Assembly (NCBI GenBank): GCA_016793885.1
Contig: JAEUHE010000032.1
Location: 1-64,000, forward strand
DNA: 64,000 bases
Direction of reading: 5' to 3'
Source: Verrucomicrobiales bacterium
GTDB taxonomy: Bacteria > Verrucomicrobiota > Verrucomicrobiia > Limisphaerales > UBA11320
The notes under the pieces are model-generated. The model made no database searches. It had not been told where the DNA came from and saw only the letters and a program-made list of their open reading frames with translations. Below are positions 7,201-16,152 of this stretch, piece after piece (the stretch's first letter is position 1; every line of letters begins with the position of its first letter). Both the position numbers and the translations under genes were made by a program.

Positions 7201-9742
7201 GCTGCATCTCGTCGATCCATACATTCCGGCCCAATTGGGCATCGCCCGACCGGTTCACCGGGGGATTGCCATAAGGCACCGGGGGATTCTCGCTGGTCCC
7301 CAACCAGAAAAAGGTGTCGTGAGAATGGCTTCGCAGCCGAAGCTCCTTGAATTCGGTGGCCGCCCCACGGGGAATCATGGAGCCGCGGGCGTAGATGGGA
7401 TACCGAAGCTTGGAGGCCCCATACTCCGATCTGAACTTAGCCGCCATGCTGAGCTTCGGAGACGCCAGACTGGTTGTGCCGGTTGCATGCACGCCGCAAT
7501 CGATCTGAAATCCCTCCTCACGCTCCAGGGGATCAAACAGCTCCAGCGACGCCAGACGCTCGGTGTCGTTGGGGCCCGATGGAAGAATCAGCGACATCGC
7601 GGGAAGCGCCAGGAAAGCGTCATCCAAGAGGGGCCCGTAGTTGGTGTTGCGTGTAATCGAAGTCGCCAGCAGGGATTGTCCCACGACGCCGTCCACCGTC
7701 GGGGAAATGTCCCCGTTCACGAAGAGGTAGGTCTGGGTTTTAACCGGCGCGTAGGCGGCGCGGGGATGGATCGCCACGGCGCGGACGATGCGTGTGCCGC
7801 GCGTGGTGCCGTTCGTGTTGGGCTTCACGGCGATGGGGTTCGTGTACAGAATCCCTCGGGTGGCGCTCGGCAAGGAACCGTCGAGGGTGAAGCGAATGAC
7901 GGAATTGGAGACGGTCGGGGTCAGCACCAGGTCGAAGCTCTTGGTCAGGAACCCGTGTCCTCTGCTGAAGAGGACCTCGTTCGAGCCGAATTCGGCAACC
8001 GACTCGTTGGCGGCCCCGGGCGTCGGACGCGTGAGAAAGCCCACCTGCCCTGTGGGTCCGTAGCCATAGGAGACGCCAGGGTAGATGGAGGGCGTCACGA
8101 GTTCGTGAGCCAGCGTGGGGCCATCGGGACGGGTGAGTCGGAGCTCACCGCCCGCGGAAGCCAGGGAGAAGTTCAAATGCAGCTTTTGACTGTTGGTCGG
8201 CGGCGTCTCCACGCCGTCCGCGAGAATGGTCAGGAACCCCTGGGGCGGCAGGATGGCGGATGGGAATTTCCAGCGGCTGGGCCGGTCCGGATCGTCGCTC
8301 AAGAAAAACCCGCGCAGATCCATCCACTGATTCTGCAGATTGTGAATCTCGACCCATTCCTGCAGATTGCCGGCCTCGTCGGAGATCCCGCCCAGCTTGC
8401 TGACCACCACCTCATTAATCCGCAGCTGGGATTCCGTGACAGGCAGAACGACGTTCGCCTCCGTGCTCAGCCCGGCAAGGTCGGTGGCGCGGATCCGAAG
8501 GCGGACCGTGGAGCTCCCCTGGACCAACGGCTGGGCCAGGCGAACGCGATTGCTGGAGATGACGAAGAACTCATTCTCCTCGGCCCCGGCGGCGCCTGAG
8601 ACGAATTCAAAGCTGTGGCGATCGAAGCGGTCAGGATCCGACGCACCCAGCACCCCGACCATCTGTCCGGGCGAGACATCGCGGCTGATCGACGTCACAT
8701 CGAGGAAAACCCCGGAAGGCGCCGAGGGAGCCCGCAGGGTGAGAGGGAAGGCGGCTTCCAGAAACCGGGTGGAATCCGTGGGATCGGTGGCCCGCACGCG
8801 AATGGAGTAGACCGTTCCGGGCAGGGCCGCGCCGAAGTCAAAGCTGCCTTTGAATAGCTGCCCGTCCGCCACGACGAACTTGTCATTGTCAGCAGCCCCC
8901 TCCCCCGGCACCAAGGCGAGGGCATGCGTGATCCCCGATCGGCGGTCCACCACCTGAAAACGTCCGACCGCCACTGTCTGATTCGCAAAGAACTCACGGG
9001 ATTCGAGCAGCACCTGGTCTGGAGTCGGGGGAATGAAGATCTTCTCGAGGGTCAGCCCCTGCCAAATGGGGTTGCGATCCCCGCCATCGTTGGATCCAAA
9101 AAAACTGCCCATCTCCACCACGAAACTATTGGTCTTGGAAAGGAACTGATAGGTGTAGACCGTGGCCCGGCCGGAGGAATAACCCTCGCCCGGGGATACC
9201 CCCAACGAAGTGATCTCATCAACGGCTTGCGCGCCGTTGATGCGAATATCCCAGCGTCGGTTCTCGGCGTTATTGGCCGAGATGAGGATCTGAAGCTTAT
9301 ATTCCACGCCGTTGGTGATGGCCAATGTCGCTCGCAGACGTTCGCTGGCTCCCGAATTCGCCCATCGGATGTCTTGAAAAATACCCTCGAGGGCGTCGTC
9401 GTCGGGGCTGTCCCCGAAATCGGGAGTGGTCATCCAGGGCGCGACCTGTTGGGGGCCAAGGAAGGTGGCTCCGGGGATTCGAGTGCGGTCGGGAGTAAAC
9501 GTGACCCCTTTGACCACCCGTACCGGATCGTCGGCGCTGAAGTTCACGGCGTAGACAAACTCCCCCTCCAAGTCCAGGTCCTCCGGACCGAAGACGGAAG
9601 AGACCGTCCCCAACTTCACCACCGTTGCCGCCGAACCGGACCAGGCACCCACGCCCAAGAACCAAAAGAGCAGCAACGACAAAGAAGTCAGGGCAAAATG
9701 CATCGCCTTTGGTAGGAGGCACTTCCTTCGGTGGGTACGCAT
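4241..9742 (-). CDS. Giant secreted CotH-kinase / lamin-tail protein
   Basis: 1,833 residues from the ATG at 9742. The ATG at 9703, with AAAGG just upstream, is the main alternative. Approximate layout: signal peptide 1-38 (MRTHRRKCLLPK, then a hydrophobic core); malectin-like region 40-240; cadherin-like region 337-435; lamin-tail domain 440-565; chitobiase-like beta-sandwich 600-675; CotH kinase-like domain 715-1095; jelly-roll module 1165-1335; two more lamin-tail domains 1381-1495 and 1556-1665; and a C-terminal Asp-rich segment (DPDQDGLDNFGEY near 1725). The CotH domain keeps the catalytic-loop pattern (GNDWDWSAQHNW, about 949-960) and a metal-binding Asp in QDSD. In Bacillus, CotH phosphorylates spore-coat proteins. 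Here the likely setting is the cell surface or outside, and the substrate is unknown. Confidence 0.85.
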   Translation of the reverse strand: MRTHRRKCLLPKAMHFALTSLSLLLFWFLGVGAWSGSAATVVKLGTVSSVFGPEDLDLEGEFVYAVNFSADDPVRVVKGVTFTPDRTRIPGATFLGPQQVAPWMTTPDFGDSPDDDALEGIFQDIRWANSGASERLRATLAITNGVEYKLQILISANNAENRRWDIRINGAQAVDEITSLGVSPGEGYSSGRATVYTYQFLSKTNSFVVEMGSFFGSNDGGDRNPIWQGLTLEKIFIPPTPDQVLLESREFFANQTVAVGRFQVVDRRSGITHALALVPGEGAADNDKFVVADGQLFKGSFDFGAALPGTVYSIRVRATDPTDSTRFLEAAFPLTLRAPSAPSGVFLDVTSISRDVSPGQMVGVLGASDPDRFDRHSFEFVSGAAGAEENEFFVISSNRVRLAQPLVQGSSTVRLRIRATDLAGLSTEANVVLPVTESQLRINEVVVSKLGGISDEAGNLQEWVEIHNLQNQWMDLRGFFLSDDPDRPSRWKFPSAILPPQGFLTILADGVETPPTNSQKLHLNFSLASAGGELRLTRPDGPTLAHELVTPSIYPGVSYGYGPTGQVGFLTRPTPGAANESVAEFGSNEVLFSRGHGFLTKSFDLVLTPTVSNSVIRFTLDGSLPSATRGILYTNPIAVKPNTNGTTRGTRIVRAVAIHPRAAYAPVKTQTYLFVNGDISPTVDGVVGQSLLATSITRNTNYGPLLDDAFLALPAMSLILPSGPNDTERLASLELFDPLEREEGFQIDCGVHATGTTSLASPKLSMAAKFRSEYGASKLRYPIYARGSMIPRGAATEFKELRLRSHSHDTFFWLGTSENPPVPYGNPPVNRSGDAQLGRNVWIDEMQLFMGQPGKHARQVHLFLNGSYHGLYHIQEHPDEDFMASYLPGSADDFHFSAAALYGSEHGVGDTWSQPWAKMKASLKNYSEAKRWVDVTNLCDYMVLSFYAGNDWDWSAQHNWSAAGPKLPDQGGWKFFAQDSDICLQDVAADCTDQDVPDGIFTALMAHAEFRLLFRDRVAYHCLGRGMLTPQKAGGLYDARMNEIFTAIVAETARWQPSSSVSALPWDRNQEWMNEWNYLRNVFFPNRVSRLIQQLRGHSGWWPAEPPDLSKLEGVVPAGYQLGFSVITGAVFVTIDGSDPRLTNGSPNPAAVQLEAAPLQTMLVSSGDLWRFLDNGVDPGALWKTNGFDDSSWKSGPTEIGYGDGGEATVAEFVDMDPNAPGVQKNITTYFRKRFEVSDPGRFTALRLRLLRDDGAVVYLNGVEIWRTNMTANAITSKTLALRDVSGAEETNFYNILLTGPRAVLRPEGNVIAAEIHQRTADNIDISFNLELIGFSANPGATIRITEPTLVRTRTRVGNEWSALVEAFLVPDTVPRAATSNLLISEIQYRPLDDAANEFLEFLNTSSATIDLSDVVVTQAIDFRFPRPTLLGAQERLVVAKDPVLFQARYGTNTSPYYRDGIRVLGPWNGSLANEGEAIVVVGADQQQLFACAYGADGAWPDRADGRGSSLELISREAVPLERGARSAWLSDGGNWRASVAVHGSPGVSGEESSLGVVFNEILAAPVAPATDAIELINHSASTVDVSGWYLSDSRSNYRKYRFVAGTSLDAGRYLVLREADFNQVGNPASLVPFGLDDLGERLTLVQADASGALLRFVDTVEFNSAPKGAAFGRFPNGVGPFTWLQTVTLGGVNSDPMPGFASWASVVFPLGTAPESMLLTADPDQDGLDNFGEYAFASSPLRRSETSFRLVGFAADSGLEFSYRIRTFAPELRYQVEVSHDLTRWDTSGNGVTIVSQTAQSDGSTLVVARYLPVGPLSLPGSTFLRIAVNGP

Positions 9743-10387
9743 TAGGGCAATGTGCCTCAAACGGACGCCCCGATCAAGCTTGGATGGAAGAATGAGTATT
9801 TCCAAGGAGGACTGCTCGGAACGGGGTGACGCGGGCGTCGCCCTCTTCCGCTGCGGCGCGCATACGAAAACGGCTGAGCCCCCCTGAATTGCTCCCTCAT
9901 CATCGGTGCCTCCCGAGGAAAGCCAGATTCGTGATCCGATCCGTGTCCCCCGGGCAGGCCATTTCAAAATTCTCGCTTTAGATCTGCGATGACACGCCGT
10001 ATCAAGGTACAGGACCGGGCGCGGTGGAAAGAGGGTTGAAACGGCGTATCCGTCCCAATCTCAGTCCCTGATCATGAGAAAACGGTCCAAGAGCATCGAC
10101 TATGGGAATCTCAAGCATGACGATCACCTGGGTCCTCCTTCGGCCGGGAGAAGGACAGGCGGGTTCTCGACCAAGCCGTGGTCGACGTGACGCCAAGGGC
10201 GTCAAACTAGGCAACCCCTGTTGATCCATCGGTCGATGAACTCCCAAAATACCCAAGGCTCAGTCAACTGCCCACGCAGTTTCCATCGGATTCCCAGCCT
10301 TGGCGATGTGGGTTCACGGCGGCCTCCCTCCGCTCGGCAGGGTGCGACGCTGCCAGGATTTGTGCGCAAGTGTCTCAATTACGAGTG
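9743..10387. other. Divergent promoter region, no gene seen
   Basis: This gap separates the minus-strand CotH gene from the plus-strand sensor kinase gene and should hold both promoters. No good -35/-10 pair was recognised. Two adjacent hairpins occur at 10167-10185 (7-bp stem, TCGACCA/TGGTCGA) and 10188-10204 (7-bp stem, TGACGCC/GGCGTCA). Their role, operator or transcript end, is open. ORFs here lack coding character. Confidence 0.5.
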
Positions 10388-13300
10388 ATGGAACGATGCG
10401 GATTCCAGCGCCTGTTCCGAATGATGGCCGTGATTGCGGCGATGGGTTTCGAAGTCATGCACGCCGCCCTGCCACCGCCGGTGGCGATGGAGGACGAATA
10501 CCATGGCTACAATTTCCGAAAGGAGCACGGCCTTCCCGACGACGATATTCGCGCCCTGCTGCAGACTCGCGACGGCTCTCTCTGGCTGCTGACCCAAAGT
10601 GGCCTGGCACGCTATGATGGGGCGAGCTTCACCGTTTATAACCGAGCCAACACCCCAGATTTCCAAAGCGACGATCCTCGGGTGTTGGTCGAGGATCTTC
10701 ACGAGAATCTTTGGATCGGGGGGCGAAAGCTATTGCTCCGCATGACGGGCGGTCGCCTCCGTCCGGTCAAGCTTCCAGGAGACGATCGCTTCGAAGACGT
10801 TTTTGCGATCTGCGCGGATTCACGAGGCAACGTGTGGATCGGTGGAGACCATTCCGTCGCCCGGGTACGAGAGAGTGGCATCACCATGTATGGGCAAGAG
10901 AGCGGCTTACCGGCTGTCGGGCATATCACCGCGATTGTAGAGCTTTCCTCCGGAAGGATCATGGTAGGCGCCTTCGGGGGATTGTATTACTTCGACGAAG
11001 ACCGCCAGCGCTTCAAGCGATTCGAGCCGCACCCTCAGGTGTCGGGCCGTCCGGCGGCCGTCCTCTGCTTGCACACCGCATCCGATGGACGCGTGTGGGG
11101 CATGTTTGATGAGGTGAATGAGGCGGGTACTCGGTACTCGCAGCATCCGTCGATCTACGTGGTTGAAGGGGGGGAGTGGAAGCCGCCATCCGTAGGGACG
11201 TCAGCCACCTTCACCCTGGGGTATGGATTGCCCTTCATGCTCGAGACCCGGGCAAGGGACATTTATCTGCCAGGGGAACCGAACCAACTGCACCGTCTTC
11301 GACAGGGACGGCTTCAGAAGATTGAAGTTCCGCTTTCGCGAGGTCGGGATGTGGTCACCTGTATGCGAGAGGACCACGAAGGTGGCTTGTGGATGGGCAC
11401 CCTCAACAGCGGGCTCTGGCGCTGGCAACCACGTCAAATGCGGAGCTATTCAGCTCCCGAGGAACTTCCGCACGACAATACGTGGGCGGTTTGCGAAGGG
11501 CTCGACGGAGCTGTCTGGGTCGGGACCGATGGCGGGTTGGCGCGCTATTCCTCCGGGAGCTGGGATCGCTGGACGACGGAACAGGGCCTCTCCCGCAACA
11601 ACATTCGGGCTTTGGCCGTGGACGGCGCGGGTACGGTCTGGATCGGTACTGGAGAAGGTTTAAACTCGTGGCGGAGCGGCGGGGTGAGCCGGCACCCGAT
11701 CCTCGGTGATTGGTTCGAATCGAAGATTCGCGTCATCCTCCCAACCCGCGACGGGGGATTGTGGGTGGCTGGCGCAGCGGGGCTTCACCGTCTGGCGGGG
11801 GGGCAGCGGACGAAGTTCACCACGGCCGAAGGATTGGCCAACAACGATGTGCGGGCGTTGCTCGAGGCCCCCGACGGCCGTTTGTGGATCGGAACCTTCG
11901 GAGGCGGACTCCAGAGCTATGGGAAAGGAGGATTCACCACGTATTCCTCCTCCAATGGCCTGGCAAACGAATTTGTTTGGGCCCTGCACCAGAACCAGGA
12001 TGGGACGTTATGGATCGGCACCGAGTCGGGCCTGTATCGGCTGCTCGACGGGCGCATCGCCAGCTTTACCAAGGCGCAAGGGTTGCCCGATAACCTGGTG
12101 AACTGCATTCTCGAGGACGATTATGACCAGCTCTGGATCAGCCATGACCGAGGCATTTATCGCGTCCACCGCGCCGCGCTCAACGACCTGGCTGAGGGGC
12201 GTGCGCAGACGGTGCACTGCGTGAGTTATACCAAGGCGGATGGGCTGCCCAGCGAAGAGACCAATGGTCAGAAGAGTTATCCACCCGGTTGTAAAACTCG
12301 GGATGGACGACTCTGGTTTGCGACCACCAAGGGAGTTGTGGTGATCGATCCGAAACTGCACCGAGCGCAGGCGGTTCCTCCGGCAGTGGTCATCGAATCC
12401 CTGCGAGCCACCGGAGATTTGGTGTTTACCCGCAACCCCGAAGAGATGCCGGCGAGGGAACTCTCGCTCGCCACGCAGGACGTTCCCACCCGACCGGTAG
12501 GCTCCCCGGCTCCACCGGGGGCGGGATCCATGTTCCATCTCCCCCCGGGCAGCGGGCGGGTGCTCGAGCTGAGCTACACGGCCAACACATTCGTAAATGC
12601 CGATCGCGCCCGGTTCAAATACCGACTGGTTGGACTGGAGGACCGATGGGTGGATGCGGGGACGCGGCGGCAGGCGTTTTTCACGAACCTGAAGCCGGGG
12701 GACTACCAATTCCAAGTGATCGCCGCGAACCATCAAGGGGTTTGGAATGAGAGCGGCGCCACCTGCGGATTCCGCATCGCTCCGTTTTTCTACCAGACCT
12801 GGTGGTACTACTCCCTCTGCGGAGCGGTGATCTTGGCGGCCGGCGGAAGCTTGGCGTCGTGGCGCTGGAGAAGGTTGCGAGAGCTCCACCGCCTGGAACG
12901 GCAGGCAGCCGTGGCCACGGAACGATGCCGCATTGCCCAGGATCTGCATGACGGGCTGGGCGCCGACCTCACGCGGCTGACCGCGCTGGCAGATACGGCC
13001 GTCTCCGCGGAGACAGCTTCCTCCCGCGACCAACTGCGTCAACTGGCGCAACACTCCCGGGCAGCCGCGCGAGGGCTGAAAGATCTCATCTGGATGGCCA
13101 ATCCGTCCAACGACACGCTCGAGAGCTTCCTCGATCGGCTCTGTTTGACCGCTGAAGAGTTTCTGCGCGACGCGCACATCGGGTGCCGGTTCGATCTGCC
13201 CGCGAGCCTGCCCGCGCGAGCTTTCCCGCTGGAGAAACGCCGCAATCTCTTGCTTGTCGTCCGCGAAGCTCTCCACAATGTCGTCAAGCACTCCCGAGCC

Positions 13301-13540
13301 ACCGAGGTCAGAATCGCCGCCTGCTGGCAGGGAGAAAGATTGGAGCTGACGTTGCAGGACAACGGTCAGGGGTTCGATCCGAGGTCCGTGCGAGCCGGAA
13401 CCATGGGACTAAGCGGCATGCTCAGTCGCGTTGAAAAATTTGGTGGCTCTTTCGAGATTGAGAGCTCCCCCGGAGTAGGAACGCGCCTCCTCATCCGCGT
13501 CAAATTGCCAACGATCGACAATGAAAACAATTCGGAATGA
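10388..13540 (+). CDS. Reg_prop beta-propeller sensor histidine kinase
   Basis: About 1,050 residues from the ATG at 10388, with a GTG at 10370 as the alternative start. It has a signal peptide or anchor (MERCGFQRLFRMM, then a hydrophobic stretch to MHAA). A long periplasmic sensor follows, made of repeated Reg_prop blades recognisable by recurring LWIGT, GLYR and GLPDN words, then a Y_Y_Y domain. One membrane span (about 805-825, WWYYSLCGAVILAAGG) leads to a HisKA_3 dimerisation helix with the phospho-acceptor His near 854 (AQDLHDGLGADL). The HATPase_c domain has its N-box (REALHNVVKHS) and G-box (DNGQGFD). It resembles the sensing half of Bacteroidetes hybrid two-component systems, which detect oligosaccharides, but has no fused receiver. 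The downstream regulator gene overlaps its end by 20 bases. Confidence 0.9.
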   Translation: MERCGFQRLFRMMAVIAAMGFEVMHAALPPPVAMEDEYHGYNFRKEHGLPDDDIRALLQTRDGSLWLLTQSGLARYDGASFTVYNRANTPDFQSDDPRVLVEDLHENLWIGGRKLLLRMTGGRLRPVKLPGDDRFEDVFAICADSRGNVWIGGDHSVARVRESGITMYGQESGLPAVGHITAIVELSSGRIMVGAFGGLYYFDEDRQRFKRFEPHPQVSGRPAAVLCLHTASDGRVWGMFDEVNEAGTRYSQHPSIYVVEGGEWKPPSVGTSATFTLGYGLPFMLETRARDIYLPGEPNQLHRLRQGRLQKIEVPLSRGRDVVTCMREDHEGGLWMGTLNSGLWRWQPRQMRSYSAPEELPHDNTWAVCEGLDGAVWVGTDGGLARYSSGSWDRWTTEQGLSRNNIRALAVDGAGTVWIGTGEGLNSWRSGGVSRHPILGDWFESKIRVILPTRDGGLWVAGAAGLHRLAGGQRTKFTTAEGLANNDVRALLEAPDGRLWIGTFGGGLQSYGKGGFTTYSSSNGLANEFVWALHQNQDGTLWIGTESGLYRLLDGRIASFTKAQGLPDNLVNCILEDDYDQLWISHDRGIYRVHRAALNDLAEGRAQTVHCVSYTKADGLPSEETNGQKSYPPGCKTRDGRLWFATTKGVVVIDPKLHRAQAVPPAVVIESLRATGDLVFTRNPEEMPARELSLATQDVPTRPVGSPAPPGAGSMFHLPPGSGRVLELSYTANTFVNADRARFKYRLVGLEDRWVDAGTRRQAFFTNLKPGDYQFQVIAANHQGVWNESGATCGFRIAPFFYQTWWYYSLCGAVILAAGGSLASWRWRRLRELHRLERQAAVATERCRIAQDLHDGLGADLTRLTALADTAVSAETASSRDQLRQLAQHSRAAARGLKDLIWMANPSNDTLESFLDRLCLTAEEFLRDAHIGCRFDLPASLPARAFPLEKRRNLLLVVREALHNVVKHSRATEVRIAACWQGERLELTLQDNGQGFDPRSVRAGTMGLSGMLSRVEKFGGSFEIESSPGVGTRLLIRVKLPTIDNENNSE

Positions 13541-14168
13541 CATTCGGGTTGCGACCTTGGAGGACGACGATACTTATCGCGAGCACCTCGCTGCCTTGAT
13601 CGACGGCGCTGATGGGTTCGCGTGTGTGGGATCCTACCGCCACGCCAAGGTCGCCCTGACACAGGTACCTCGTGTTGAGCCCAACGTGCTGCTGCTGGAT
13701 CTCGAACTGCCCGGGCGAAGCGGCCTGCAGATCATTGAAGAGATGGTGGCTCGATCGCCGAGCCTGGCCATCCTTGTCCTGACCGTGCACGACGACTCAG
13801 CCACGATCTTCACCGCCCTGGAGGCGGGCGCCGTCGGCTATCTGAGCAAGCCCGTATCCCCCGTCCGACTTCTCGAGGCGATTGAGGAGGCTCACGCAGG
13901 AGGCTCACCGATGTCGGCGTCAATCGCCCGGTTGGTGGTGAAGAAATTCCACCAGCAGGGCCAATTGAAGCGGCATCTCGACCAGCTCACCGCTCGGGAA
14001 ACGGAAATCCTGGAGCATATCTCCCGGGGGCTCAGCACCAAGGAGATCGCCGCTCAACTCGGGGTGAGCGACCGCACGATTGGCAGCCACCTGCGAAAGA
14101 TCTACGACAAGCTGCAAGTTCACTCCCGCAGCGCCGCGGTCTCCCGCTTTCTAAAGGGCAACGCCTAA
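13521..14168 (+). CDS. NarL/LuxR-type response regulator, partner of the upstream kinase
   Basis: 215 residues. The start ATG lies within the last codons of the kinase gene (20-base overlap), which implies translational coupling and a cognate pair. The receiver domain (about 8-125) has the acidic pocket (EDDD), phospho-acceptor Asp60 in LLLDLELPG and the conserved Lys in LSKPVSP. The C-terminal LuxR helix-turn-helix (about 150-212) has the typical LTARETEILEHISRGLSTKE start and a DRTIGSHLRKIY recognition helix. It should bind DNA as a dimer once phosphorylated. Likely targets, by position only, are the surrounding secreted-protein genes. Confidence 0.93.
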   Translation: MKTIRNDIRVATLEDDDTYREHLAALIDGADGFACVGSYRHAKVALTQVPRVEPNVLLLDLELPGRSGLQIIEEMVARSPSLAILVLTVHDDSATIFTALEAGAVGYLSKPVSPVRLLEAIEEAHAGGSPMSASIARLVVKKFHQQGQLKRHLDQLTARETEILEHISRGLSTKEIAAQLGVSDRTIGSHLRKIYDKLQVHSRSAAVSRFLKGNA

Positions 14169-14531
14169 ACGTCCCGAACCCTGCTTCGTCCACCAACCGG
14201 GGGCACTCAGGCTCCGTGCGTCAAAACGCGCAAAGCCGCGTCGATCCAGGAAAATAATCACAAGGCCTTGCGTAGTTTGGCGGCTAGGCAATAACGCGGA
14301 TTCTGTCAACCTTGTCATCATGCAGTGGGTGAAGTATTCGCCTGGGCGCCAACGCCGTGGCTCTCACTGAATCGGAGAGGAACCTAGGCGTTCCCGAACT
14401 AGCGCAAGCCTTCACCCCTTCGTACCGACCATGCGCTTTTGCCGAGCCACCGCCCCTTTGTTATCCGCTAGGACTCTGGCGACAACGCGGTCCCTCGAAC
14501 TGTGCCGGCCATTCTAAATGCAATCAACCCC
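14169..14531. other. Intergenic gap, nothing recognised
   Basis: No ORF with coding character, no strong hairpin followed by a T-run and no RNA gene were seen. It should contain the promoter of the secreted-protein gene at 14532. Confidence 0.5.
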
Positions 14532-16013
14532 ATGAAGCCAACCATCCAGTCAATCGTCTCAGCGCTCCTCTTCATCACCGTCACGGTGGTCTCCTCTGGC
14601 CAAACTTGGGACGCTACCTCAGGCTATTCGGGGGTTAAGAATCCCAACGGTGTATGGTCGTTCGGAAGGAAGTGGAGTGTTGAAACTGAAGCGATGGATT
14701 TGCTGACCAGAAAATGGGGGACGGATGGCTGGTATATGGCAGGGACGAAAGGCTCTCCGAGCATCATGCACCTGAATTGGTCTACCGTGATGCCGGGTCC
14801 CTTCATGTGGAATGGGGACAATCGCAACGGTTATTGCACCGTGAGGTGGACTTGCCCTCTCCCCGGAAAATATACCGTCGAGGGTGAGTTTTATGGAGCG
14901 GATAGCCGGGACATGGACAGCCACGTCTACTTGGTTATCGACGGCACTCTCCGATATTCGAACCACGTTCAAAGAGCCGCCCAGGCAGCGCCGTTCTCCG
15001 AAGCCGCTGTTGACTTGAGTCCAGGAGATCCCGTGGATTTTGTCATTGTTTGGGGTGGGACTGGCGACCCGGGGACCTCCAGCGTAACGGGGCTAGGCGC
15101 GGTGATCACGCGTGTATATGCGCCGGCCACCGGCACGGCGAGTGTCGTGAACGGATTCGTGGTTGGGGTTACAATGGGGGAGATGGGAGCGGGTTATACC
15201 AACACACCGATCGTTCGGTTCATCGGCGGGGGAGGAAGTGGCGCCCGAGCCCAAGCAACCGTAAGCAACGGAGTGGTGACTGCGGTCACCATCCTCAACC
15301 CGGGAAAAGGGTACACCACGCCGCCCGTCGTCGTGATCGCGCCACCTTATGTCTCCCCTCCCCGAATGCAAATCGCTCCCATGAGGTTGGTGAGTTTCAC
15401 CAACCTGACCGAGGGCACCAGGTATCAAGCGCAGACCTTCGCACAGGGCGAATTCTCCGACCTCAACGCGGCGTTCACCGCGACTAACTCGGCCTTTACC
15501 TTGGCGGTGCCAGGCGGGATGTCGTCGAACCTCTACCGGTTAGCCGTAGCGCCAGCCCCAGTTCAAGCGCAGGCCACAGCCCAGGTTTTTGGAGGTTTTG
15601 TGACCGGTGCAACAGTGACAAGAGGAGGCTCCGGATACGGCACCAACATCCCCGCTGTTTCCATCTTAAGCAACGGCGCCGGCAGCAACGCTATGGCCGT
15701 GGCGACGGTCAATAACGGCATTGTGGTTGGGATCACCATAACGGATCCTGGGATCGGTTACGCTAACGGAGCGAGAATGATCATCGCCGCCCCGCCAACA
15801 GTGGAACTCTGGCCGCAGAAAACCTCGAAAGCCGTCCAGTTGGACGTAACCCTTCTCTCGCCCTACGACAACTATCGAAGCCAGTTTACCCCCCTCCTCG
15901 GTGGCGCATGGATTGATCTCGGGGAACCCTTCACTCCAACAGCCACAGCATTGTCTCAGTTCCAAGAGATCGTCGGTGAGGGCGGCTTTTATCGGGTGAT
16001 CCACGAGCCCTAA
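14532..16013 (+). CDS. Secreted protein with GxGY beta repeats
   Basis: 493 residues from the ATG at 14532, chosen because it begins a good signal peptide (MKPTIQSIVSALLFITVTVV, then SSGQ). An ATG 30 bases upstream is possible. The N-terminal part (about 25-205) is a beta-rich, possibly carbohydrate-binding module. Two copies of a repeat follow, around 215-290 and 355-425. Each has the shape GxGYTxxPxV, then GSGA or GAGSNA, then a V-NGxVVxxTI strand and GxGY again. Such repeats occur in large extracellular bacterial proteins and have no defined biochemistry. The C-terminus (SPYDNYRSQFTPLLGG ... GFYRVIHEP) matches the tail module frequent in verrucomicrobial exported proteins. The family function was not recognised. 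Confidence 0.8.
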   Translation: MKPTIQSIVSALLFITVTVVSSGQTWDATSGYSGVKNPNGVWSFGRKWSVETEAMDLLTRKWGTDGWYMAGTKGSPSIMHLNWSTVMPGPFMWNGDNRNGYCTVRWTCPLPGKYTVEGEFYGADSRDMDSHVYLVIDGTLRYSNHVQRAAQAAPFSEAAVDLSPGDPVDFVIVWGGTGDPGTSSVTGLGAVITRVYAPATGTASVVNGFVVGVTMGEMGAGYTNTPIVRFIGGGGSGARAQATVSNGVVTAVTILNPGKGYTTPPVVVIAPPYVSPPRMQIAPMRLVSFTNLTEGTRYQAQTFAQGEFSDLNAAFTATNSAFTLAVPGGMSSNLYRLAVAPAPVQAQATAQVFGGFVTGATVTRGGSGYGTNIPAVSILSNGAGSNAMAVATVNNGIVVGITITDPGIGYANGARMIIAAPPTVELWPQKTSKAVQLDVTLLSPYDNYRSQFTPLLGGAWIDLGEPFTPTATALSQFQEIVGEGGFYRVIHEP

Positions 16014-16152
16014 GCAGCTCGTCCAGCCCCGCCGGAAACACGCTTACATCTCTTTGAGACACTGGCAATTGCGAGTCGGATTTACGACTTGCCCGAAATT
16101 GTCGATTGAGGGACAGTAATCGTTGTAGCTGATACATCTACCGAATACGCTT

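Noticed and set aside
6071-8599. 842-codon plus-strand ORF inside the giant CotH gene
   Set aside because: It mirrors the CotH coding strand, has no domain motifs and has composition typical of the antisense of a GC-rich gene.
12008-13291. 427-codon minus-strand ORF in the sensor kinase gene
   Set aside because: Antisense shadow of the kinase; no motifs.
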